Shown piece by piece: positions 17,016 to 24,544 of a DNA stretch of 64,000 nt. The notes beneath the pieces are model-generated. The model was not told where the DNA came from. It saw only the letters and a list, made by a program, of their open reading frames with translations, and did not search any database. This DNA comes from Bacteroidetes bacterium HLUCCA01 (GTDB lineage: Bacteria; Bacteroidota; Rhodothermia; Balneolales; HLUCCA01). Location of the stretch: the NCBI GenBank assembly GCA_001314545.1, contig LIHN01000001.1:774180-838179 (forward strand), given 5' to 3'. The position numbers were made by a program, and so were the translations under genes. How positions within the stretch are numbered: position 1 is the stretch's first letter; the number at the start of each line of letters is the position of its first letter.

Positions 17016-18323
17016 TTAGCCGTAGATACCGCGCAATCGCAGTACTTTGGCAACTTTATCAATGGCGTACACATAAGCGGCCTGCCGGAGGGTGATGTTA
17101 TACTGCTCCTTGACCCCGAAAATCAGGTTGAAAGCCTCCCGCATCATGCGGTTCAGACGACGGTTAACCCGTTCTTCGGTCCAGAAATACCCCTGCCGGT
17201 CCTGCACCCATTCGAAATACGAAACGGTTACCCCTCCGGCGTTGGCCAGAATATCGGGGATAACCAGAATTCCTTTTTCATCCAGGATGGAGTCGGCGGA
17301 GGCCGTTATGGGTCCGTTGGCACCCTCTGCAATGATCCGGGCTTTGATGTCGGCGGCATTATAGCGGTTAATCTGGTCTTCCTTGGCGGCTGGAATCAAC
17401 ACGTCAACGTCCAGTTCCAGCAGCTCCGCATTGCTGATCGACTCACACCCCTCAAACCCCTCGAGTGTACCGTTCCTGGCGGCAGTATACGCCATGGCCT
17501 GAGGAATATCAATACCATTTTCATTGTAGTACGCACCGCTCACATCGCTGATGGCCACAATTCGCGCCCCCTGCTCATACATCAGCAAGGCTGAAATACT
17601 GCCCACATTGCCGAAACCCTGCACGGCAACGGTGCTTCTGCTGGGATTCAATCCGAGTTTGTTCATGGCGGCGAGGGTCACCGTGACCACGCCCCGTCCG
17701 GTAGCTTCCTTCCGTCCGCGGGAGCCGCCAAGCAGGATGGGCTTGCCTGTTACTACCGCGTTTTCCGTGCGTCGGGAATGCATGCTGTAGGTGTCCATGA
17801 TCCAGGCCATGGTCTGTTCGTTGGTGTTCATGTCGGGCGCGGGGATGTCCTGATCCGGACCAAACACATCGTACATGGCCGAGGTGTACCGGCGGGTAAT
17901 ATGTTCCAGCTCACGCTTGCTCAGCTTGCGGGGATCGCATTTGACGGCCCCCTTCGCACCACCGAACGGCACGTTGACTACCGCACATTTCCAGGTCATC
18001 CAGGCGGCCAGGGCCTTCACCTCGTCAATATCTACATCCGGCGAGTAGCGGATTCCGCCCTTTGACGGACCCAGTACGTTATCGTGTATGACGCGATAGC
18101 CCTCGAAAACCTCGATTTCTCCGTTGTCCATGATAACCGGTATGGAAACAGTAACCGTCTGTACCGGCGAGGCCAGATACTTGAACATTCCCTCCTCAAT
18201 TCCCAGCAGGTCGGTGGCGAAGCGAAAACGCTCCATCATACTTTCGAAAGGCGATTCTTTATCCAGTTTAGGTCCGGGTTCCTTGTAATACGGTGAGCTG
18301 AGCAGGTCCTTGTGATTTGACAT
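17016..18323 (-). CDS. gdhA: glutamate dehydrogenase (Glu/Leu/Phe/Val family)
   Basis: Oxidative deamination of glutamate to 2-oxoglutarate, or the reverse, with NAD(P). The 435-residue length is normal. The substrate site includes GGIRYSP (89-95), TWKCAVVNVPFGGAKGA with catalytic Lys124, and PDMNTN (163-168); the dinucleotide fold has VQGFGNVGS (234-242). The start at 18323 (MSNHKDLLSS) is preferred over an upstream in-frame start because homologues begin there. It is the first gene of a minus-strand set with the RsbW-like ATPase and the hybrid kinase. Coenzyme specificity was not determined. Confidence 0.95.
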   Translation of the reverse strand: MSNHKDLLSSPYYKEPGPKLDKESPFESMMERFRFATDLLGIEEGMFKYLASPVQTVTVSIPVIMDNGEIEVFEGYRVIHDNVLGPSKGGIRYSPDVDIDEVKALAAWMTWKCAVVNVPFGGAKGAVKCDPRKLSKRELEHITRRYTSAMYDVFGPDQDIPAPDMNTNEQTMAWIMDTYSMHSRRTENAVVTGKPILLGGSRGRKEATGRGVVTVTLAAMNKLGLNPSRSTVAVQGFGNVGSISALLMYEQGARIVAISDVSGAYYNENGIDIPQAMAYTAARNGTLEGFEGCESISNAELLELDVDVLIPAAKEDQINRYNAADIKARIIAEGANGPITASADSILDEKGILVIPDILANAGGVTVSYFEWVQDRQGYFWTEERVNRRLNRMMREAFNLIFGVKEQYNITLRQAAYVYAIDKVAKVLRLRGIYG

Positions 18324-18424
18324 GATATAAGTGCGTATAAGTTGGATTACAGGTTCGTTGGGGAAAATCGATGTCAAAGTTATGGAGATTTCCAACAAGA
18401 AATGCATCCGATTCTCACACTATT

Positions 18425-18459
18425 TTGGCTAAAAAAGCGCTTTTTTTGTGGTATATTTG
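18425..18459 (+). promoter_or_regulatory. candidate promoter for the NlpC/P60 gene
   Basis: TTGGCT (18425-18430), a 21-nt spacer and TATATTTG (18452-18459), a perfect TAnnTTTG box. A second TATATTTG at 18597-18604 ends four bases before the ATG but lacks a convincing -33 box. If used, it would give a nearly leaderless mRNA. Confidence 0.4.
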
Positions 18460-18607
18460 AGGCGGAAAAACTACGTGGCATACCGCGCTGCACCCTTCCT
18501 GCAAAAACAAGCCTCCGGGGTGGCAACCATATTATAAAACCGTTACCAAAAGGGCTTTAAAGGCAGGTATTCTATGAAAAGCACCGACAATAATCGTATA
18601 TTTGGGC

Positions 18608-19450
18608 ATGATTACCAACCCATCAACAACCAATAAAGTCTATGTCCTTTCCGGCATAGCCCCCATCCGCAAGGATGCCTCCGATACCGCTGAAATGGTC
18701 ACCCAGGCCCTGCTGGGCGAAACCCTGAGCGTGCATGAATCCGTTGAACGATGGCACCGCGTAACCTGTGATTTCGACGGCTACGAAGGATGGATTAGTG
18801 TTGCCCAGGTTGTTTTTTTCGACACCGAAGCCGATTATCAGGCCTGGACATCCCATCCGGAGCGACACCGCTCACCGTTTTTCACCTACCGGATTACCCG
18901 TGGGAAAAGCAAGCAGATTGTACCGGTGGGCGCACCCATTGTGTTCAACGGCTTTGACGTGGAGCTGCCCGACGGTCGCTGGGATGTTGAAATCACCCCG
19001 CTGCGGCTCAAAGAGCACGCTATCATAGATACGGCCATGCAGTTTCTGGGAGTCCCCTACCTGTGGGGTGGTCGCACCGATTCGGGCATCGACTGCTCAG
19101 GCTACATTCAGATGGTCTACAGTCTGCATCACTACGATCTGCCCCGCGATGCATCCCAGCAGTTCAAATTCGCCCCGCTCAAGGAGAGTATGGCCATTGA
19201 AGACATGGAATACGGCGATGTGGTCTACTTCCACGGCAAGCAGTCCAAAAATATCACGCACGTGGGTTTCTATCTGGGCGACGGAAAGATTCTGCATGCC
19301 TCCGGCAATGTGCAGATTCAACTGATTGATCCCAAAAGAAAAGCAACCAGCCGGTACGAATTCAACGAAGCTCTGTCAAAACGCATAGCCGGGGTTCAGT
19401 CGAACCGCGATATCAAAGCCGCGGCCATTCAGCTTCTGCAGGAATCGTGA
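18608..19450 (+). CDS. SH3 and NlpC/P60 domain peptidase
   Basis: A 280-residue protein from the ATG at 18608. The N-terminal half carries SH3-like segments (IAPIRKDAS..., then WHRVTCDFDGYEGWISVAQV). The C-terminal NlpC/P60 domain begins AIIDTAMQFLGVPYLWGG and has catalytic Cys163 (GIDCSGY), His218 (THVGFYLG) and a third polar residue His230 (ILHASG). Such enzymes cleave D-Glu-(m)DAP bonds in peptidoglycan stem peptides, in cell-wall turnover or recycling. No signal peptide is visible, so it may act in the cytoplasm as recycling peptidases do, or leave by another route. Confidence 0.9.
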   Translation: MITNPSTTNKVYVLSGIAPIRKDASDTAEMVTQALLGETLSVHESVERWHRVTCDFDGYEGWISVAQVVFFDTEADYQAWTSHPERHRSPFFTYRITRGKSKQIVPVGAPIVFNGFDVELPDGRWDVEITPLRLKEHAIIDTAMQFLGVPYLWGGRTDSGIDCSGYIQMVYSLHHYDLPRDASQQFKFAPLKESMAIEDMEYGDVVYFHGKQSKNITHVGFYLGDGKILHASGNVQIQLIDPKRKATSRYEFNEALSKRIAGVQSNRDIKAAAIQLLQES

Positions 19451-19688
19451 AGCGATGCCGGAATCCCCGGCCTACACGCGGCTTTCATAGGGCAAGACAC
19501 ACAGCCTGACGGAGGAATACGTCGATGCAGACGGCCTCTGAGCCTGACCGGTGTTCGGTTAAAAATGGCCGCCTGACGGGTTATCCGGCCAACCTATTAT
19601 TTAACAATACCTTTTTTGTAATCCTTCTCAATTTACATTATTGTAGGTAGCATCGTGATTATCGGTAACCTAATTGGTAGAACGTATC

Positions 19689-20198
19689 ATGGACATGCTC
19701 AACAGTACTGTGTTGATTTTAAATCAGGATTATCAGCCCCTCAGCGTATGTGACGTACGCAAATCACTGCTGCTCATATTCTTGGAGAAAGCCGAACTGC
19801 TCCATGACGACCCCGGACGAAAAGTCCGCACGGTTCGCACCGAGTTCAGCTTCCCCTCGGTAATCCGGCTGCGCCGTTACGCCCGTATTCCCTACAAACA
19901 CATCGTGCTCACGCGCAAAAATATCATGAAGCGCGATGGGAACAAGTGCCAGTACTGCGGCAAAACTTCCGATCTGACCATTGACCACGTGCTGCCCCGC
20001 AGCCGGGGCGGACAAGACACCTGGGAAAACCTGGTCACAGCCTGCGGTAAATGCAATCATAAAAAAGGCAACCGCACCCCGCGCGAAGCCGGCATGCCCC
20101 TGTTCCGTGAGCCCTACCGTCCGAACCATATCATGTTTCTGCGGGAATACCTCGGACAGGTACAGGAGCCCTGGAAACCGTATCTCTACATGATGTAA
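19689..20198 (+). CDS. HNH endonuclease family protein
   Basis: A 169-residue protein. The N-terminal segment VLILNQDYQPLSVCDVRKS is typical of the chromosomal HNH proteins found across Bacteroidota. The HNH region has a zinc-binding pair CQYC (87-90), the motif IDHVLPRSRGG (98-108) with catalytic His100, then N114 and CGKCNHKKGNRTP (119-131). Function in the cell is not established; conservation outside mobile elements suggests a housekeeping DNA role. The ATG at 19689 is preferred over a TTG 15 bp upstream; a Met two codons later is also possible. Confidence 0.88.
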   Translation: MDMLNSTVLILNQDYQPLSVCDVRKSLLLIFLEKAELLHDDPGRKVRTVRTEFSFPSVIRLRRYARIPYKHIVLTRKNIMKRDGNKCQYCGKTSDLTIDHVLPRSRGGQDTWENLVTACGKCNHKKGNRTPREAGMPLFREPYRPNHIMFLREYLGQVQEPWKPYLYMM

Positions 20199-20226
20199 CC
20201 GGCAGGTCCGAAGCGTGTAGCAATTG

Positions 20227-20386
20227 CCCCGGGATACTGCCTATTGGCCCGGGATACTGCCTGCTGCCCCGGGATTCTGCCTGCTGCCCCGGGATTCTGC
20301 CCGCTGCCCCGGGATCCTGCCTGCTGCCCCGGGATCCTGCCTGCTACCAAGAGATACTGCCTATTGCCCCGGGCATGCCGCCCGCC
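20227..20386. repeat. 20-bp tandem repeat, seven units plus a degraded eighth
   Basis: Units of exactly 20 bp start at 20227 and every 20 bp after, consensus ccccgggattctgcctgctg. Each of the first six keeps CCCGGG. The seventh reads ccaagagatactgcctattg; the eighth is badly diverged. All three frames stay open because 20 is not a multiple of three, which explains spurious ORFs on both strands. It lies between the HNH gene and purF. Confidence 0.92.
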
Positions 20387-20521
20387 CGCCGGACCCTTCC
20401 CTGCCCGGATTCCCCTGCTTCGCCAAACTGCCGTCCGGATCGCCTGCACCTCTGCCGATCCGGCAGCCGGAAAGAGCGCTGCCATACCCCTAAAGCCGCT
20501 GAATTATCAGTTCATTATGAG

Positions 20522-20573
20522 CGGGTAAAACCGTAATTTGTGACTTCACTGAAAAATCATCTCCATTTACCCG
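20522..20573. promoter_or_regulatory. inverted repeat at the purF start
   Basis: CGGGTAAA (20522-20529) pairs perfectly with TTTACCCG (20566-20573), which ends 4 bp before the purF ATG. A TAATTTG sequence lies in the loop. Folding of the RNA would hide the start region; as DNA it could be a repressor site for the purine operon. Which of the two cannot be told. Confidence 0.5.
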
Positions 20574-20577
20574 TTTC

Positions 20578-22083
20578 ATGCCAGACAAGCCACACGACTA
20601 CTGTGGGATTTTCGGTGCCTTTAACCACCCGGATGCAGCGGTCCTGACCTACTACGGCCTCCACGCACTGCAACACCGCGGACAGGAATCTGCGGGAATC
20701 GTCACCGCTACCTACGACGAACACCACCGCCGGCCGGTCATGCCCCTGCACAAGGATTTCGGACTGGTGCTCAATGTCTTTGACAACAAAAAAATCTTTA
20801 CCGAGAAACTCCTCGGCTCCACAGCCATCGGCCACAACCGTTACTCCACCTCCGGCTCCTCCCGGAATCCGGCCAATATCCAGCCCTTCCGCGTACACTA
20901 CCGCGACGGCAACCTGGCCCTGGCACACAACGGCAACCTGACCAACGCCCGGCAGCTGCGCGACCGCTTCCGCGAGGAAGGCGTGCTGTTTCAGTCCACC
21001 TCCGACACCGAGCTCATCCTCCATCTGATTTCGCACAGCAAGAAATCCGGTCAGATCGAGCAGATTGTAGACGCTGTCTCCCAGGTCACCGGAGCCTACT
21101 GCCTGGTCATCCTCACCGACGACAAGCTCATCGCCGTGCGCGACCCCAACGGCTTCCGGCCACTGGCGCTGGGCAAGAAGGCTGACGGCTGGTTTGTGGC
21201 CAGTGAAACCTGTGCCTTCGACATTAATGACATCACGTATGTGCGCGATGTGAAACCCGGCGAAATCCTGGTCATCGACCGGAATGCAGCCAGCGAACAG
21301 GACATGCAGTCGATTTTCATCCCCCGGCAGGAAAACACCCCTACCAGCGGCTGCATTTTTGAATTTGTGTACTTCTCCCGACCTGACAGCCGAATTTTCG
21401 GGGAGAATGTGGATAAGGTGAGACGGCGAATTGGTCGGCAGCTGGCCGTAGAGCATCCCCTGAGCAGTTTCCTGCTGAACAAATATCCTGATAAACAGCC
21501 GGTAGTTATTTCCGTGCCGGACTCCTCCAACACTGCGGCCCTGGGTTATGCCAACGAAAGCAACAAGCTCGGCGAGGACTGCCGTTTTGAAATCGGCCTG
21601 ATCCGCAACCATTATGTGGGTCGCACGTTCATCTCCCCGGGACAGGAATCGAGGGAACTCAAGGTCCGGACCAAATTCAACACGGTCCGCGGCGTACTCG
21701 AAGGCCGACCCGTAATCATCGTTGACGACTCCATCGTGCGGGGAACCACCTCACGCCACCTGGTTGACATGATCCGGAAGGCCAATCCGGCCGAGGTTCA
21801 CTTTCTGGCAAGCTCCCCTCCCATTATTGAGCCCTGTTACTACGGCATGGACTTCCCCTCGCCCAAAGAGCTCATCGCCAATGTGTACGACCGGGACGTG
21901 AGCCGCATCGCCGAAAGCCTGGGCGTTGACACCCTGCATTATTTATCGCCGCAGGGCCTGGTAGAAGCCGTGAAATTCGCCAATCAGTCGGACATGGATT
22001 ATTGCACGGCCTGCTTCACAGGGAACTACCCCGTACCGGTGACGTCCGGCATCGATAAAGACGAAAACGACCTGAACGGATGA
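20578..22083 (+). CDS. purF: amidophosphoribosyltransferase
   Basis: First committed enzyme of purine synthesis: PRPP plus glutamine to phosphoribosylamine. The 501-residue protein has an N-terminal nucleophile glutaminase domain in which Cys9 (CGIFGAF) would be exposed by removal of an eight-residue propeptide, as known for the Bacillus-type enzyme. Further glutaminase motifs are HRGQESAGI and AHNGNLTNA. The phosphoribosyltransferase domain has the PRPP loop VIIVDDSIVRGTT. The stop overlaps the start of engB (ATGA). The inverted repeat upstream suggests regulation. Confidence 0.96.
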   Translation: MPDKPHDYCGIFGAFNHPDAAVLTYYGLHALQHRGQESAGIVTATYDEHHRRPVMPLHKDFGLVLNVFDNKKIFTEKLLGSTAIGHNRYSTSGSSRNPANIQPFRVHYRDGNLALAHNGNLTNARQLRDRFREEGVLFQSTSDTELILHLISHSKKSGQIEQIVDAVSQVTGAYCLVILTDDKLIAVRDPNGFRPLALGKKADGWFVASETCAFDINDITYVRDVKPGEILVIDRNAASEQDMQSIFIPRQENTPTSGCIFEFVYFSRPDSRIFGENVDKVRRRIGRQLAVEHPLSSFLLNKYPDKQPVVISVPDSSNTAALGYANESNKLGEDCRFEIGLIRNHYVGRTFISPGQESRELKVRTKFNTVRGVLEGRPVIIVDDSIVRGTTSRHLVDMIRKANPAEVHFLASSPPIIEPCYYGMDFPSPKELIANVYDRDVSRIAESLGVDTLHYLSPQGLVEAVKFANQSDMDYCTACFTGNYPVPVTSGIDKDENDLNG

Positions 22084-22685
22084 GTGCAACAACCGCCGAA
22101 TTTGTACTCAGCGCCCCGGCCTACCGCGACTGTCCGGCCGTAACCCTGCCCGAAATCTGTTTCGCCGGCCGCTCCAACGTGGGCAAATCTTCGCTGATCA
22201 ATGCCGTTGTAGGTCGCAAAAAACTGGTCAAAACCTCCAACGTGCCTGGTAAAACCCGGGCCATGAACTATTTTCGTATTGATGAGCGATGGTTTCTGGT
22301 TGACCTTCCCGGGTACGGCTATGCCAAAGTCTCCAAAAGCGAGCGCGACCGCTGGGATACCGAAACCCGGACCTATTTCCGGAACCGTCCTTCCCTGCGG
22401 CTGGTTATATCCTGCGTAGATGCGCGGCACGAGCCGCAGAAACTCGATCTCGATTTCATCTTCTGGCTGGGGAGTAACGCCATTCCGTTTGCGGTGGTGC
22501 TGACCAAAGCCGATAAAATCTCAGCGAATCAGCGGCAAAAGGCCCTTGCCGGGGCCCGGCGCATGCTCAAAAACATGAATATCGAAGTCCCGGTGCTGCT
22601 CACCTCCTCCGAGAGCAAAGACGGCATTGACGATGTTAGGGAACTCATAGCGGACTTCGTTGAACACAACAACGACACAGAATAA
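22080..22685 (+). CDS. engB: ribosome-biogenesis GTPase YihA/YsxC
   Basis: An essential-type GTPase that helps assemble the large ribosomal subunit. The 201-residue length is normal. G1 is AGRSNVGKSSL (29-39), a G2-type Thr lies in VPGKTR, G3 is DLPGYGYA (75-82) and G4 TKAD. It overlaps purF by 4 bp and is followed 17 bp later by serA, so the three probably form one transcription unit. Confidence 0.95.
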   Translation: MSATTAEFVLSAPAYRDCPAVTLPEICFAGRSNVGKSSLINAVVGRKKLVKTSNVPGKTRAMNYFRIDERWFLVDLPGYGYAKVSKSERDRWDTETRTYFRNRPSLRLVISCVDARHEPQKLDLDFIFWLGSNAIPFAVVLTKADKISANQRQKALAGARRMLKNMNIEVPVLLTSSESKDGIDDVRELIADFVEHNNDTE

Positions 22686-22702
22686 ACTGGAACAGAAACA
22701 CA

Positions 22703-24295
22703 ATGGCACATAAAGTATTACTATTAGACGGCATCGATGCGAGCTGCAAGGACATTCTGGAAGCACGCGGGGTTCAGGCCGACCTGGAGCCCAAGCTGGC
22801 CGGTGACGCCCTGCTGGAACGCATCAAAGACTATGACGGTATTGTGGTGCGCAGCGCCACGAAAGTGCAGGAAGAACTGCTCAAAGCGGCCCCCAACCTG
22901 AAAGTGGTAGGTCGCGCCGGAGTTGGAGTTGACAATATTGACATCCCCATGGCCACCAAAATGGGGGTTCTGGTCATGAACACCCCGGATGGTAACACCA
23001 TCTCCACGGCCGAGCACACCTGCGGATTGATCATGTCGTTGGCCAGGAACATCCCCAACGCGGTCAGCTCGCTGAAAAACGGCGCCTGGGACCGTAAAAA
23101 GTACACCGGATCCGAGCTTTCGGGCAAGGTACTGGGCATCGTTGGCCTGGGTAAAATCGGCTCGGGTGTTGCGGAACGGATGAATGCCTTCGGCATGGAC
23201 ATCATCGCCTATGACCCCTTCACCACCCACGAAAAAGCCCAGGAAATGGGCGTGCGGCTGGTTGACATTGATGAGCTGCTCGCCTCCAGCGATTTCATTA
23301 CGGTGCACACCCCGCTGACCGATAAAACCCGCGGACTGGTCTCCAAAGCCAACGCCGGCAAGCTGAAAAAGGGTGTCCGGCTGGTCAACTGCGCCCGGGG
23401 CGGCATTTTCGACGAGAACGATCTGGTTGAACTGCTCGATGACGGCACCGTTGGCGGCGTAGCCCTGGACGTGTACAGCACCGAGCCCCCCGATGCCGGT
23501 TTCGATGCCCTGCTCAAGCACCCCAATGTGGTGTGTACCCCGCACCTGGGCGCCAGCACCGAGGAAGCGCAGGAGAAAGTGGCGGTGCAGATTGCCCAGC
23601 AGATTGCCGATACCCTCGAGCTGAAAAGCTTCAAGGGCACGCTCAACGGCAAGGCCATTGCGCTGAGCACCAACAAGGAAGTGCAGCCCTTCCTGAAACT
23701 GGCCGAAAAACTGGGTGATTTTGTGGCCCAGGTGGTTCCGGACAACACCGACTTTTTGGAAATCGAGTACTACGGCAAGTGTGCCCAGCACGGTGAGGTA
23801 CTCACCGACTCCCTGCTCAAGGGGTATCTGACCAACTACTCCGATGAGGCCGTGAATTTGATCAACGCCCGGTATCTGGCCGAATTCCGCGGACTTCGGT
23901 TCAAGGAAACCACCAGCAGCGCGTCGAAAACCTTTTCCGACCTGATCCGGGTCAAAATTCAGGGTAAGTCGCGCTTCAAGGATTTTGCAGCCACCCAGTT
24001 CGGTGAAAACGACTACCGTATTGTGGAAATGGACGGTTTCGGTATTGAACTGGCCCTGAAAGGTATAATTGTTTTGTACAAGAACATAGATAAGCCGGGT
24101 ATGCTGGCTGCGGTCAGCGCCGAGATGTCCAAACGCGAGGTGAACATCGCCGCGCTGAGTCTGGGTCGGTCGGCCAAGGGGCACGAGGCCATCACCGCCT
24201 TCCGTGTGGACCGCAAGCTCAATAAGGAAGAGCTCAAAGCCATTGACGATGTTGACGGCGTTGACTTTGCCCATTACGTTGAAATGGCCCAGTAA
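22703..24295 (+). CDS. serA: D-3-phosphoglycerate dehydrogenase
   Basis: First enzyme of serine synthesis, oxidising 3-phosphoglycerate with NAD. The 530-residue length marks the long class with an intervening domain. Motifs: VVGRAGVGVDNID, the NAD loop GIVGLGKIGSGVAERM, the signature around VRLVNCARGGIFDE, and HLGASTEEAQEKVA near the catalytic His. Residues from about 300 to 440 are the extra substrate-binding domain, and from about 455 a C-terminal ACT domain begins (GIIVLYKNIDKPGMLAAV). Serine feedback through ACT is known for some members only. Last gene after purF-engB. Confidence 0.95.
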   Translation: MAHKVLLLDGIDASCKDILEARGVQADLEPKLAGDALLERIKDYDGIVVRSATKVQEELLKAAPNLKVVGRAGVGVDNIDIPMATKMGVLVMNTPDGNTISTAEHTCGLIMSLARNIPNAVSSLKNGAWDRKKYTGSELSGKVLGIVGLGKIGSGVAERMNAFGMDIIAYDPFTTHEKAQEMGVRLVDIDELLASSDFITVHTPLTDKTRGLVSKANAGKLKKGVRLVNCARGGIFDENDLVELLDDGTVGGVALDVYSTEPPDAGFDALLKHPNVVCTPHLGASTEEAQEKVAVQIAQQIADTLELKSFKGTLNGKAIALSTNKEVQPFLKLAEKLGDFVAQVVPDNTDFLEIEYYGKCAQHGEVLTDSLLKGYLTNYSDEAVNLINARYLAEFRGLRFKETTSSASKTFSDLIRVKIQGKSRFKDFAATQFGENDYRIVEMDGFGIELALKGIIVLYKNIDKPGMLAAVSAEMSKREVNIAALSLGRSAKGHEAITAFRVDRKLNKEELKAIDDVDGVDFAHYVEMAQ

Positions 24296-24308
24296 GCTGT
24301 ACTTGTCC

Positions 24309-24341
24309 GATGCCGGAAGCCTCCCCCGGGCCTCCGGCATC
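24309..24341 (+). terminator. probable hairpin terminator after serA
   Basis: GATGCCGGA (24309-24317) pairs with TCCGGCATC (24333-24341), with further GC pairing inside. The stem is strong but only a weak T run follows, so termination is likely rather than sure. Confidence 0.5.
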
Positions 24342-24544
24342 CGATTTATCGGTCGGTGCAGGATTTCCCGTTTGCCCCGGGGCAGCGGATCCGTTTAAGC
24401 CACCCGACCAATCCCGGGGAATTGACCTGGCCGTAGTCACCATCGCCTGTTTACTCCCGTATTCATCCAACAAGTTTTCGCTGTTTTTAGTATCATACCG
24501 GAGTGCACCTCCGAATTATCATCTACATCTAACCTACACGTATT

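Noticed and set aside
20227-20386. CRISPR-like array
   Set aside because: Units are contiguous 20-mers without spacers and no cas gene is in the window.
22724-24340. 538-codon antisense ORF opposite serA; similar long ORFs opposite the FAD gene (27129-28961), groEL (42508-43854) and thrC (112-735)
   Set aside because: They mirror well-identified genes and arise from G/C-rich third positions. Their translations show no family motif.
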